DNA of 64,000 bases from Dioscorea cayenensis subsp. rotundata (taxonomy: Eukaryota > Streptophyta > Magnoliopsida > Dioscoreales > Dioscoreaceae). The stretch spans positions 25,661,916 through 25,725,915 of the forward strand of contig NC_052489.1 in NCBI RefSeq assembly GCF_009730915.1, written 5' to 3'. Position 1 is the stretch's first letter. Every line of letters starts with the position of its first letter. Position numbers and translations under genes: made by a program. Below, in pieces: positions 46,601 through 58,100 of this stretch. The notes under the pieces were generated by a model. The model saw nothing but the letters and a program-made list of their open reading frames with translations, was not told where the DNA came from and did no database searches.

Positions 46601-49600
46601 ATACAGGGGTTCTTCCACAGCAGATATCTCTCCACCAATTGAACAGACTATCTTCATCCAAGTCGATTGCTGAATCTTATGAGATTTATCCCACTGAACC
46701 TGACAATTCAACTGGTGTCAATGCAAAGTGTATGTCTACTATGACTGATGAAACTCAGGAAATGATTTTTTCTGCAGATATGCCCGATACTTTACGAGAA
46801 TTATTATTAAAGTATCGACGGGTTTTCTCTGTCCCAAGTGGTCTTCCTCCTTCCGAGCTCGCAATCATCGTATTCCTTCTGACGCATGATTCACAACCGG
46901 TCAAGGTTAGGCCATACCGGTACCCACATAGCCAGAAATCAGAAATTGAATCAATGGTATCTCAAATGTTGCAGGATGGAATAATTGAACAGAGTACTAG
47001 CCCTTTTTCCTCCCGAGTGTTGCTAGTTAAAAAGAAAGATGGGTCTTGGCGTTTCTGCATTGACTATAGAGCATTGAATGCAATTACCATTAAGGATGCT
47101 TTTCCCATACCAGCAGTCGATGAGTTGCTTGATGAATTACATGGGGCCAGAATTTTCTCCAAATTAGATTTGAGGTCAGGCTATCACCAGGTGTTGTTAC
47201 ACTCTGAAGACAGACACAAAACGGCATTCCGGACACATCATGGCCATTTTCAATGGCTTGTCATGCCATTTGGTTTATCGAATGCGCCTGCCACTTTTCA
47301 AGCATTAATGAATGGTATTTTCAGTTTTGCCATGAGGAAATTTGTCTTGATCTTTTTCGATGACATTTTGGTGTATAGTGTAGATTGGGAAAGCCACATT
47401 AAGCATCTGGAGATTGTACTGCTAGCCTTACTTGATAATCATCTCTATGCCAAGTATTCCAAATGCTGTTTTGGTATGTATCAAATTGACTATTTGGGTC
47501 ATTTGGTCTCTGCTGAGGGAGTCAAGATGGACACATCAAAAGTGGAATCAATTCTTAACTGGCCAGTACCTGCAACAGTCAAACAATTGCGAGGGTTTTT
47601 GGGACTCAGCGGTTACTACCGCAGGTTCATACACAGATATGCAGCAATTGCGGGACCTCTTACAGATCTGCTAAAAAAAGATAACTTTCAATGGTCGGAT
47701 TCAGCTCAGTCTGCATTCTTGGAATTGAAAACTTCTATATCATCAGCACCGGTATTGAAATTACCAGATTTTTCGTTACCTTTTGTTTTAGAAACAGATG
47801 CATCTGGGACGGGAATTGGAGCTGTCCTCAGCCAGAATAATCACCCGATAGCATTTTTTTCCAGGAAATTGACACCAAACATGCAAAAACAATCAGCCTA
47901 TGTCAGGGAACTGTTTGCAGTCACTGAGGCTGTTGGGAAATTCAGACATTATTTGATTGGGCAGCGATTTATTATCCGGACTGATCAGGAATCCTTGAAG
48001 CACTTATGCCAGCAAACAATTCAGACACCCGAACAACAACGGTGGCTACCTAAATTGTTGGGTTATAACTTTTCCATTGAATATAAACCTGGGAAAGAAA
48101 ATTTGGCTGCTGATGCACTGTCGAGACAATTTATGGCTTTCTCTTCGGTTCAGAGTGACATTTTGAATCAAATTATTCAATGCCAATTGAATGATCCTTT
48201 CTGTGCTGATATGATTCATCAGCTGCAACAACACAAAACTGTGGATTCACATTATTCGTGGAAGCACAACATACTGTGGTATGATCATAAAATTTTTATT
48301 CCTGACAATGGTTCTCTGAAAAATCTTCTTCTGTATGAATTCCATGCTACTCCAGTCGGGGGACATGCTGGGTCCTTACGGACTTTTACAAGACTTGCTA
48401 ACCAGTATATGTGGAAAGGAATGCGACAGGATGTGCTTCACTTTATTCGAAATTGCCTGGTCTGTCAACGGGCAAAGGAGAGTCATACTCATCCGGGAGG
48501 CTTGTTACAACCGTTGCCTATACCTCATCAAATTTGGGAGGATATAGCAATGGATTTCATATTGGGGCTACCAGTATCCAAAGGTTTCTCTGTGATCATG
48601 GTAATTGTTGATCGTTTGTCCAAATTCGGACATTTTATTCCACTGAAATCAGATTTTACAAGTGTTAGTGTGGCTGAAGCTTTCATTCAGAATATAGTTA
48701 AACTACATGGAGTTCCCAATTCGATTGTTACTGATCGAGATAGAAGGTTTCTAAGCAAATTCTGGCAAACTCTTTTTAAAGCTATGGGAACTACTCTATC
48801 AATGTCTTCTTCTTACCACCCGCAAACAGATGGCCAATCTGAAGCCCTTAACAAATGTCTTGAGTTGTACCTGCGGTGCTTTGTCTCAGAAAATCCCAGA
48901 AATTGGGTTAATCTACTGCCATGGGCCCAATTCTGGTATAACACTTCATTCCATTACAGTGCTGCAATGTCTCCTTTTAAGATTGTTTTTGGAAGGGATC
49001 CTCCTCAACTGCTTACCTATTACTCAAATGATCAAGACCCTCCTGAGGTAGCTCTCTTACTGCAGCAACGAGATCGGGTATTACAACAGCTCAAACAGAA
49101 TCTATTGAAGGCTCAAGTGAGAATGAAAAAAATGGCAGACAAAAAGAGGACTGAAATCTCTTTTGAGGTGGGTGATTTTGTATTGGTTAAATTGCAGCCA
49201 TACAGGCAACATTCCTTGGCCTTGAGGAGAAACCAGAAACTAGGTATGAGATACTTTGGACCTTTTCGGGTTCTACAGAGAATTGGCACAGTGGCTTACA
49301 AACTCCAATTGCCAGACAATGCAAAAATACATCCAGTTTTCCATGTGTCTTTACTTAAAAAATGCCATACTAGTGATAATTTGGTCTCTTCCAGCATACC
49401 ATTGTCATTCCTAACTGATGAGCATGGTCCTCTTCTACAACCTCAGGCCATTTTGCAGAACAGAGATATCTTGCACAATGGCCGGGTGATTCGCCAGGTT
49501 TTGGTAAAATGGGAGGATGATTACCATACATGGGAGGATGCCGCTCATGTCGCCAAGAATTACCCTGACCTTGATCTTGAGGACAAGATCTTTGAAAATG

Positions 49601-52600
49601 GGGGGGGTATTGTTACGGGTTCAATTGAGCAAATGGCGCCAATCTGTGACAAAGGCGGGGAGAAGAATTTTAAAGATCGTCACGTGCTCGGGAGGTCGCT
49701 GGTTGAGTCAGTTGAGCAACTTTATTCCAGCACAGCAGCTGACGAGGCAACAGAGAAGATGGTTGGGCGACGAAGCGGGCGAGTGAGAAGGGAAAATCAA
49801 AGGCTGAAGGGATTCGTTACAGGAGACAGCTGGTCCTATGGCAGTAAAGGACGAGGCACAACTTACCACTAAGTGGTTACACCTACGTGGACAGGGTCTA
49901 TATAAACTAAAGAAGAGTGGAGAAGAAGTAAGAAAGAAGAGAGAAAGTTCTAGGCCTGGTGTGGAGTCTCTCCGGTGGTCCTCTCCGGCGATTCCGATCA
50001 GGAGGGAAGTGATTCCCAGTTATCTTCCTTTTCCTGTCTTTTATCCGATCTATAGCTCTGTGAGCTCAGTAATTTCCATTTCTTTTCCATTTGAGGATTA
50101 TTACTTGTTTGTTGAAAACCCTTGATGTTCTGGTGGTTTGCATCTTTTCCTGGTAAATGGATGTTATTAGATGCTAATTTGAGAACTATCTGAGGTAATT
50201 AGAGTTTTCCTGAATAGAAACTCTTTGAATTTCATTGAGAAGTTGATTGCTAATTCAATTTGAGATAGATTTCTCTGTTATTGAATTTCCTTGATTAAGT
50301 TCTAGGAAAATTCGTTACAGTGGACTAGTTGATCTGCTTATACTATTATTAGAGGAACTATTTACAATGTTTGATCGTTATGTGCTCATCTATGATTGAT
50401 GTTTGAGTAGCAAAAAAGCCTCAAGTTTTTGTTGTTTTGTTGCTGTTTTCTTGGTAGTATTTCTATCTGACTTAAGTATACTATCTGCTAGTTTTTATTT
50501 GATATTGTAAATCTATATCGGTGGGTCTGAAATGCGTGCACCTTGATAATAAGACTGTAGTGGGTTAATTTTCCAATCTTTGTATAACTTTTTAAAGAAA
50601 TCTCTTTAGGCTTTTTCCCCTCTTTGTAATCAGTAGTTAAATTCATTGTAGTTCCTTTTTTCTGCCTACTTTTTCGCATTTTTTAGTGGACATTTTAATG
50701 AGATTCAGTGATATTTTCCAACTTCTTGATGGTTGGGAGAAGGATGAGGTTAGAGCCGTGTTGTGTCAAAAGTGATAAAATGGGGCTATATCATGTTCAT
50801 TTCTTAAAAGTGATGAGAGTAATCTTATCTGTTTACTTGAGTGTTTTTTTTTCCTTACTTTGACAGAAGCTATTCCTTGAGTGTTTTTAATGACCTAGCC
50901 CGTTTGGTATTTCCACCTACCTTGCAGCTTTTATAAGCCAGCTCTTCTGGTTAGTGCTAATGTCTAAAAGAATTGTATTGATCTTTATCAATCAGCTGGT
51001 CAATAAGTTTTATTTCCACAGGATTGTCACCAAAACCTTTTCACTTTGACAGTCAAATTGAACCACACATGTTACGCCAATCTTTTGTAAAAAAAAATTA
51101 ACAACAGTTTATAAATTCAAATCCTCATATACTTCTAGTGGAGAAAAAGGTATCTGGAGAGCATTAAGCATATCTACCTTTGCTAATTTGCATGAATATA
51201 GGCATGCAACCTGTGGTGCATAAGTTGGTAATTTTTTTACGCAAGTTGAAGTAATGTGCACAGTTTGAATCTCTCTTTCCTGTCCATGTCATTAAATAAC
51301 ACATGATTGTGTGAAAAGCCAGCATCCTATACCTGTGTAAACAGCTTCACTTACACTTTTCTGTCTTAACAGTTAATGTGATTTATTTGCAATAGTTGTC
51401 TAATAATTAGGTAATAGGATCACACACATTATTTTGTGCAGGGCATCTGACCTGTAATTATGTTTACAATGCAAATTATATTTTTTCTATTCTGTTGTTC
51501 ATATCTGTTTCTTTACAATATTAGAAGTGGTGAATCGTTAGCATACATTCTATGTGGAAGGAACTTTATACTTTTGTTGTCTTTTTTTTTCTTTCATTTC
51601 AGATCCAAAGGGATCGATCTTGGTTCAAAATACTGGGACTAGTAATCTAACTGTGCAGATAGTAGCTCCATCATCGGTAAAACCTGTCACAAATTTGCTC
51701 AATCTAAACAAGCAACAGAACCAAGAGGTTTGTGTAATGCTTTTTTTCCTTTAATTTCAGCAGAAGTTTTTGATTTTGATGTTTTGACCTTGTGAATGTT
51801 TTAATTTCTGAACTCGGACTGCAAGTTGCATTTATTTATTTATTTATTGGGTGTAGTTTTAAGTATCACTTGATTTAGTGTCGCATGACCAAGAACAAAC
51901 ATGGCAAACATTATGAATTGCCTAATTTCCTGGCCATAAAACGCAGATAAGTACCAATAATCTATTTCTTATTCCATCTGTTTCATAAATGTAGATTGCA
52001 ATCCAACAATTAAAGTCATGCGCAATATTGTAAGTCATCAAATTTCATCCTTCTTGAAATCTCATGATTAAGATTTTTTATTTTTTTATTTTAGTGAATG
52101 TGTCACAGCGGATTACTCCTTTATTTTAAACATTTTCATTCCCTTGTTGATTATTTTGCATGTCATCTGTGGAGGAATTCTTAAGATTTTGCAAATAAAC
52201 CAACCTCCATAGTTGGAACATCTAGACCTGTAATTGGATAAGTGAGATCTCTTAATACTCAAAAAATCAGAATTCTTTATTTACGCTAAAATGCTTCTAT
52301 GCTTTTGTGTCCCTGTTTAAACTCAGCTCTGAACCATAATCTTATGAGAATGGACTTGTGGATTATGATTTTATTCTAGCATGTCAATACAAGGACACAA
52401 AAGGAAGAGTATTATCGTTTATTACTTGTCACGCGATCTTTATAAGAATAACTCAAGTCAATCAAGATAGTATATACAAAAGGAAGAGTATTATTGTTTA
52501 TTCTTCGCCCAAAATAGATGACTTTTAAGTATAGCCATCTGTTTGTTCTTCAGATCTTACTCGTTCACATTCTAATTTTAATTCAATCATTTTTTTTCTC

Positions 52601-53971
52601 TGTTTTTTGGAAAATGAAGCTGAATAAAGATCATTAGATGGTCAATGCTTGGATTATATAAAATTCACATGTAATGCATGGTGGGAGAGTACAATTTACA
52701 AGTGGGAACCCAAATCTTGCATTCTTTCTTCACTTTGGATTCTAGTCCTTCACTTCTTTCCTCACATTCAGATTGTTGTGAGATGAAGGTGCGCATTTGA
52801 GATGGTCAATATTGAGGATTGTTAATGTTACACCAATGTGTGGTGAACCTTTGGAGCTCCATGTCCTAGCATAGAATCAGTTTCTAAGAGATCAGGTTAT
52901 TAACTTAAAGGATCGGATATGAACTCGAGGATTGGGTTTAGAGAAGGGCTCCATCTTGTTGGGGGGCATTGTTGTGGATCACACAATATAAGAAAGCACC
53001 ACAGAGCAATGTAAAGGCTGCAGACTGACATTCTTTTGACATGAGAGGGAGGCAACTCATGTAATACTAATAAATGTGAATAGAAAGTTGCTGAGCAATT
53101 CTATGAGATAGGATGATAAATAAATAGTGAAATATGGAATGAGACATTTTAAGATGTTCTTTATATGCTAAAAATATGATGAAATAATCTTGCAACTATG
53201 GTTGAAGATTGAAATTTTTTTTCTTCAATGTATTGAGTAGATGGTTGTTGATTAGACTTTACCAATTAACAATCCTTTTCCAGAATGCCAGAATACATGC
53301 CAATTGCTATAGCAGATGCGCATAACAATAGATCACCTTATGTTATATTCCCTAGCTCATAGGTGATGCACCTGCATTCTGCTTACTTGAAAGTCATGTC
53401 TGAATATGTCTCCTTCTCTCTGTATTCCTTTTATATGTTTCACTAATCGCTCTGCTCTCATCTAGCATTTGGAGCTACTTGTGATCAAATAATGTCATTT
53501 TTTTTGCTGTAGATTAACTTCTCTACAAATGCCATGGAGAGCTTCCAAATAATCCTAAAGACGAAAAATGGGAGTTGTTTTCTTAAAACAACAACAAGCT
53601 TCGGTTTTGACATTGAGAAATTTCCCGCTTATGCTACTAATGCTGCGCAGATTTATGGTATATACATTTTGATTTTCACCATATTAGTTGCGGGAGGGAC
53701 GTGGGCTTGTTGCAAGTTTGTAAGGAAAAGGAGGAGGACAGACACAGGAGTTCCTTATCAGCAGCTGGAGATGGGTGCACTAACTCATATATCTTCTGCA
53801 GAAATGCATGGAAGTACAGCAGATGGTTGGGAGCAGGGCTGGGGCGATGACTGGGACGATGAAGAAGTTGTTGTGCCGTCATCTGCTAAACATCCCACTG
53901 GAAATGCTTCATCCAATGGCCTCACATCCAGATCAACAACTAAAGATGGGTGGGAAGACTGGGATGATTAA
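43656..53971 (+). CDS. type I membrane protein with Pro-rich ectodomain and acidic Trp-Asp tail (DUF7356-like)
   Basis: Exons 43656-43793, 43874-44333, 51603-51727 and 53513-53971 join in phase to 393 residues. A signal peptide (MARMGVLAAILLISFVST) is followed by a Pro/Ser-rich stretch (about 47-150, with PPPPPAGSG and SSPPPPSPS), a Lys/Gly/Asn-rich spacer and a Cys-containing segment (VCKGLPIRCSAPDLVGCLRY). Next is a beta-rich domain (SILVQNTGTSNLTVQIVAPS), a TM helix at about 288-308 (IYGIYILIFTILVAGGTWAC), a basic stop-transfer (KFVRKRRR) and an acidic tail with WGDDWDDEE and DGWEDWDD. The architecture fits an uncharacterised plant family; the DUF name is from memory. Its second intron holds a 5977-bp gypsy insertion starting 4 bases inside the donor. 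Frames and splice sites remain intact. Confidence 0.85.
44343..45051 (+). repeat. gypsy 5' LTR
   Basis: It begins TGTTACGGG and ends TTCGTTACA. A TATA-like GTCTATATAAAC lies at about 44630. It is the same length as the 3' LTR and no differences were seen. Confidence 0.96.
45052..45068 (+). other. gypsy primer-binding region
   Basis: The sequence just after the 5' LTR reads TATTTGGTGCTTTCATT. The TTGGTGCTTTCAT form recurs at this place in plant gypsy elements. The priming tRNA was not assigned. Confidence 0.5.
45069..45489 (+). pseudogene. gypsy GAG N-terminus, interrupted
   Basis: The ATG at 45069 opens MADHTRQKDLNAKLDLILST. A TGA at 45228-45230 stops it after 53 codons, while the same frame continues sensibly beyond (VDFPRFEGIDVLNWIFKAEQ). 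Near 45460-45510 the conserved VVPWYRML motif lies in another frame, and the capsid continues in a third, so at least two frameshifts follow. One lies in a run of five Ts. This copy cannot make full GAG unless these are sequence errors. Confidence 0.8.
45490..49872 (+). CDS. gypsy capsid C-terminus plus pol polyprotein (PR-RT-RH-IN-chromodomain)
   Basis: One unbroken frame of 1460 codons. It holds the capsid C-terminal part (SWQSLVKALVHDYGPSVY); a zinc knuckle of form CFNCDEKFTPSHRC (about 46033); protease with DGGS in place of the usual DSG/DTG (about 46290); RT with the FFDDILVYS catalytic box (about 47356); RNase H (TDASGTGIGAVLSQ, about 47793); and integrase with an HHCC finger (about 48350-48480) and DDE core residues near 48554, 48731 and in HPQTDGQSE (about 48820). 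A chromodomain (VLVKWEDDYHTWED, about 49500) normally guides insertion to marked chromatin. The frame runs past the polypurine tract into the LTR and ends in a basic tail (RRSGRVRREN). No true initiator is proposed; expression probably relied on GAG fusion. Confidence 0.93.
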   Translation: MVPDVTQKRDANSWQSLVKALVHDYGPSVYESPDYALFNLFQEDSVATYYARFMELANRVEGMSPSAFLSRFISGLKRDIQRDVIPWKPDSLPAAVSLAKLYEEKYNPSNKNWSRKNSFSPDITPSLHQAKGTPLPIRAAPVLPALGPPVPHQTVSSAPMQQSPYRKISFNEMQLRKAKGLCFNCDEKFTPSHRCANRRLLLLQWDEDSTEESQHDGNDFVVELDTTSQAEEQSLKHSLNAMNSTTVSGTLRFSGTINGHSVKILLDGGSDDSFIQPRLARFLNLDVQPTSAFKVLVGNGQTLEVTGCIHQLPIQVQGHTLTVPVFLLPIAGAEIILGAAWLATLGAHVVDYSKLSIQFFHKGQFITLQGDTGVLPQQISLHQLNRLSSSKSIAESYEIYPTEPDNSTGVNAKCMSTMTDETQEMIFSADMPDTLRELLLKYRRVFSVPSGLPPSELAIIVFLLTHDSQPVKVRPYRYPHSQKSEIESMVSQMLQDGIIEQSTSPFSSRVLLVKKKDGSWRFCIDYRALNAITIKDAFPIPAVDELLDELHGARIFSKLDLRSGYHQVLLHSEDRHKTAFRTHHGHFQWLVMPFGLSNAPATFQALMNGIFSFAMRKFVLIFFDDILVYSVDWESHIKHLEIVLLALLDNHLYAKYSKCCFGMYQIDYLGHLVSAEGVKMDTSKVESILNWPVPATVKQLRGFLGLSGYYRRFIHRYAAIAGPLTDLLKKDNFQWSDSAQSAFLELKTSISSAPVLKLPDFSLPFVLETDASGTGIGAVLSQNNHPIAFFSRKLTPNMQKQSAYVRELFAVTEAVGKFRHYLIGQRFIIRTDQESLKHLCQQTIQTPEQQRWLPKLLGYNFSIEYKPGKENLAADALSRQFMAFSSVQSDILNQIIQCQLNDPFCADMIHQLQQHKTVDSHYSWKHNILWYDHKIFIPDNGSLKNLLLYEFHATPVGGHAGSLRTFTRLANQYMWKGMRQDVLHFIRNCLVCQRAKESHTHPGGLLQPLPIPHQIWEDIAMDFILGLPVSKGFSVIMVIVDRLSKFGHFIPLKSDFTSVSVAEAFIQNIVKLHGVPNSIVTDRDRRFLSKFWQTLFKAMGTTLSMSSSYHPQTDGQSEALNKCLELYLRCFVSENPRNWVNLLPWAQFWYNTSFHYSAAMSPFKIVFGRDPPQLLTYYSNDQDPPEVALLLQQRDRVLQQLKQNLLKAQVRMKKMADKKRTEISFEVGDFVLVKLQPYRQHSLALRRNQKLGMRYFGPFRVLQRIGTVAYKLQLPDNAKIHPVFHVSLLKKCHTSDNLVSSSIPLSFLTDEHGPLLQPQAILQNRDILHNGRVIRQVLVKWEDDYHTWEDAAHVAKNYPDLDLEDKIFENGGGIVTGSIEQMAPICDKGGEKNFKDRHVLGRSLVESVEQLYSSTAADEATEKMVGRRSGRVRRENQRLKGFVTGDSWSYGSKGRGTTYH
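49593..49608 (+). other. gypsy polypurine tract
   Basis: The run GAAAATGGGGGGGG lies two bases before the 3' LTR, as expected for plus-strand priming. Confidence 0.8.
49611..50319 (+). repeat. gypsy 3' LTR
   Basis: It starts straight after the purine tract and ends at 50319, followed by the GTGGA target duplication. The pol reading frame continues about 87 codons into it, to 49872. Confidence 0.96.
50325..53512. other. rest of intron 2, exon 3 and intron 3 of the membrane-protein gene
   Basis: Apart from exon 3 (51603-51727), this is intron sequence. AT-rich DNA with no further gene or clear transposon was recognised; intron 3 is about 1.8 kb. Confidence 0.6.
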
Positions 53972-53974
53972 TTA

Positions 53975-54640
53975 GACTCTCACATGATGAGATAGTTAAT
54001 TTCCGAATATTGTTTTTATGTGTAAGATTATGATAGAAAAAGAACATTGTTTACGAATGAAGGCCGGCTACGAGTTTTTAGCCATTTTGTTTGAAAGGAA
54101 GAGATGTGTAACATTTAGCTTTTGTACAATAGGTTCCATTCTATGATCCATGCGGTCACTTTAGTTTTGAGAAATTGGAATGTTTTATGAAAGATGGTAT
54201 GTGAAGCCGAAGGTGGTGGTTATGAAATGGATGGCCTTTTGTTAATTGTCAACAGATGAGTAAAGCAGGGCATATATGCAAATATTTATGTACATTGTAA
54301 TTTTTTTCATAATTTTTTCGAAATTGTCTTAAAAAATTGTTCCTTTTTGCTTGATAATAGCGCATTATATAACTCCTTTTAACGTTTTGCAGTTGACTAA
54401 TTAATAGACAAAGACTATCCTAATCTTGGAACTTTCTGCTCAGGGAGTTAACTGCAATTATAAAAAATCAGATATGTTTCTGCAAATACTAAAAAATCAG
54501 GGAGGTTTTTGCGAAATAAACTTGAAAGTATTCGAGTCCAAGGCCATTAACTGGGCCGAGCCCATATCTCCGAGGCCCACGCTCTAGCTCACTGTCTTCA
54601 TCGTTTCGAGGCGATCGAGGTCGAGCGGGCGAGAGGAAGC
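53975..54640. other. 3' UTR of the membrane-protein gene and promoter of the Arc1p-like gene
   Basis: The 3' UTR likely ends within about 54000-54350. The region 54545-54580 holds three TGGGC[C/T] (site II) motifs: TGGGCC at 54552, AGCCCA at 54559 and GGCCCA at 54574. These are common in promoters of plant translation genes, which fits the gene that follows. Confidence 0.5.
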
Positions 54641-54644
54641 AGCG

Positions 54645-55092
54645 ATGTCGGCGGCGATGGAGGCCGGAAGCGCCATCTCCAATCGAAATAGGGCCATAGT
54701 TTCCGCTCTTTGTAAACGCCTCTCCATCGATCCCGTAAGCATCCAACGTATCTCGAATCAGAAGATGGCATTTTTTTTTTTTTTAAATTGAAGTCTAATG
54801 TTCTAAAGATTTTATATTTTCTTCGAATTTTCCTTCTTTTTTTTGTTTTTGTTTTTTGAGATTTGATGCTGGGGCTGTTGGGAGATCGAAGTAAAAATGA
54901 TTTTCGAGTAATGATTGTCGGGCACACTGAATCACGTAAAGCGATTGCTTGGTTTTACTGAGTTTTTATGTTGAGCTTGATTCTAGATGGTGGCATGGAG
55001 AGAAATTTGGAATTAGAAGTATTTTTAGTATTTAGAAATGAATGCTCACAGTTGGTTATTTGATGGTTTTTCTACCGTGCTTGTGCTTAGAG

Positions 55093-55127
<35 letters not shown>

Positions 55128-58100
55128 TTATTTTTCAATTTTTGAGATTTGATGCTGAGTCTGTTGGGAGAACGATTTGAGAAATGAGAAATTTTGTGAG
55201 TTTGGGGTGAAGATTATTTTGTACGAAGAGCTTTGTAAAGCGTGTGTATAGTTTTCTGGAGTTTTTAAGTTCAATTTGATTTTAGATTGGGACCTGGAGT
55301 GAAATTTTTTATCTTCAGTGTTTAGAAATGAATGCCTGCTATTGGTTTGCTGAATTAATATTGATCCGAAGTTTGTACATGGAATGTATAACACATGGTT
55401 GATATGAACTGATTTCCGATGCCACCGCTGGCTTTGTTATTCATTTCCAGTGTTATTTCTCTAGAAGTATTGTGCAACTGGTTCTGTTTTCCAGCCATTC
55501 TTTTCATAGTCCAATTTGGTGGCAATGAATAAGTATATGGGGAGGTTCCATAATTGAGCTTATTCAAATTGGCTTTTCCTCCCATGTGTTTTACACTGCA
55601 TGCCTTACTTTCAAATTTTGGTGAAGCTACAATTTTATGGATCAGGTGATCATAAGAATGACTGCTTACTGAATTTTCATTCTTGTAGAAGAGTATTTCA
55701 ACCGATAGTATTGGGGGATATGACCTTATGAGCTTATATTCAAATATTTTGAAATTATCAGCTAGCGGGGTTCACTTAGATAACCAAACTGAGGTAAAAT
55801 GTATTTTTCGGTTCATTACTTTTAGAGGGGTAAATTATAGATTCTATGTCCATAACCATTGAGATTTTGGTTTTAGATTATGAAGTGGGTCAAATTTGCA
55901 AGTGACTTTCCTTGTGAAGCCAATGCTTATCGTGCAACACTTAAGCAGCTGAATGAAGACCTAAATCAAAGGGCTGTTCTTTTGGGTGATGGGCTCAAAC
56001 CTTCCGAGGCTGATATTATTGTTTTTTCAGCAGTGCATTCAATTTTGGTATCAAGACTCTTCCTTCCCTCTTCATTAGGATGGACTTTTATATTCATACT
56101 ATTTTCTTGTGCATTTTAAAATGCTACCTTAAACCAGCAGCTCAAAGTGCCACTTGGTATTATATTGCACATGGCTGTGTTATCATGGTGAGAACCAAAT
56201 TTACATTGCTTGGGTTCATAAGGAACCATATGACATCCAACCAAAGACTGTACTAAAAACAGATTCTGAACTTTTGGAAGTTCTAAATAATCAAACTTTT
56301 AAATTATTTAGAGATAATTTGATACCATCTTATTAAACTGTTTTATTTCTCATGACAGACTCATCTTACTAATGCTGAAGTGCAAGAATTTCCTAACTTG
56401 ATGAGGTGGATGGACTATATCCAGGTTGGTTTGGTTGCTAATTGTCACAAACTCTTTAGAACAATTTACATTTCTATAAGAAGTGCTTTGTAGCATGTAA
56501 ATTTTTATTTGGATTTGGTAGCCATTTAGGTTATTGCTTACATGATAAGGTATTGCCTTGACAAGGTGTTCAAAATCTCATTACATCTGTAAGGTAGTGT
56601 TTCCAAGAGTAGAACACACACGTCAATTATAAACTTATATCAGAAGGCTGTAATAGGGTATCCCCTTCATAGCAATCCTAAATTTGTTGAACTTAACTAG
56701 TAATTTGACCTTCTATTTTGCTCATTTCATGTGAACTTCTTGTGATCCTTTTGTTTTATGCTGAAAAATTACTCACATTCTTGTACATTTTTCTAAGAGT
56801 TTCCCTTAGGTCATTTTTTCATGTGGATAACTTCTACTCTATTGTCATTTGATGTTGTCCACTGTAATTTTCTTATACTTAATTTTGTATTGTATATTGG
56901 GCTGAAAACATCTGGTATATGATTATTTTTTTTTCTTCTTTTCTTCAATAAGAATAATTCTTCTAATTTGATGCTTATTTTGCTCTGGTGAACTTCTGAA
57001 TCTTTGTTTTGTTTTGTTGTGACAATTATTTGCAGAATAAAGTGGACTTTGGTGGAGCATTTGAGACAGTTGTTGTCAACAAGCCTGCTTTTGAACTTTT
57101 TGTGAGTAGTGCCGAAATAGCTGGTCATACTTATTATTGTTAGCATATCATGTTTATATAAATATATTCTCACCAATGTGATCATGACTGGAAAAGCTCA
57201 TTCTCTTCCATTTGCAATGTTGTCATCTTGTGATGTACATACTTCTCTGAGTGGCACTGTTGCTTGCAGCTTTATTTTGGCTACTAATAATTTCTAGTTG
57301 AATATGTTATTTTATTCTACACAAACGAAAAATTTCATGCAGCATCAGACTATTCCTAGTGAAATTATGGAACATATATAAGCCTTATCTTCTTTGTCAT
57401 TTGTGCAGTTCTCAAAAAAATTAAAGGCAGATAGTGAGTTGCCTTCAAACAAAGCTTCTCGAGATCTGAGGAACGCAGACAAACCTGAACAAAACATAAA
57501 TGCGAATAAGGGAACTGCAGAGGTATTTAATGTTCTTAACAATTCTGATCTCATCTTGAGTGTGGAACTGATCGGCAATTTTATGTCCAATTGGTTATAA
57601 TAATAGTGTCTGTGAGGCCATTTATTTTTTTTCCATAGGCTTCTTTGTGGATGATTTGCTTTATCTGTGTCTCTATATATGCACATACAAATTTACATGC
57701 ATTTTATACCAAAAAAAAAAAAATACATACATGTGTTTGTACATACATCTGTATGCACGTACACACACACATCTGATTATTTGCTGCAGTTAGATGGGTT
57801 AGAAAGTGATTTCTTTTAATCAAATAGGTGAGGGTGCAAAAGCAACAATGGCCATTGCAGCCATTGTAGTGAATCATTGTGGCCTAGGATAGCATATGTA
57901 TACTGAATGTGATACAAATTGCACTTGTTTTGTGCTTTGTAGAATTGGTTGCCACATTTTCATGCATTACTTAAAATGAAATCATGGTTACCTGAAGAGG
58001 TTTATATTACTTCATTCATTGTCTTTCTGTTACCAATCATGTGTCTGGTGACACCGATTTACATTGTCTGGAAAATTCCAGAAAAATGTTGCTGCCAATG

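Larger units (their letters stand above)
44343..50319 (+). mobile_element. Ty3/gypsy chromovirus, very young insertion
   Basis: Two 709-bp LTRs (44343-45051 and 49611-50319) look identical by eye. The element is flanked by the 5-bp duplication GTGGA (44338-44342 and 50320-50324). Coding order is GAG, protease, RT, RNase H, integrase, chromodomain, which marks a chromovirus. It sits in sense orientation in intron 2 of the membrane-protein gene. Although LTR identity points to very recent transposition, its GAG is interrupted. Confidence 0.97.
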
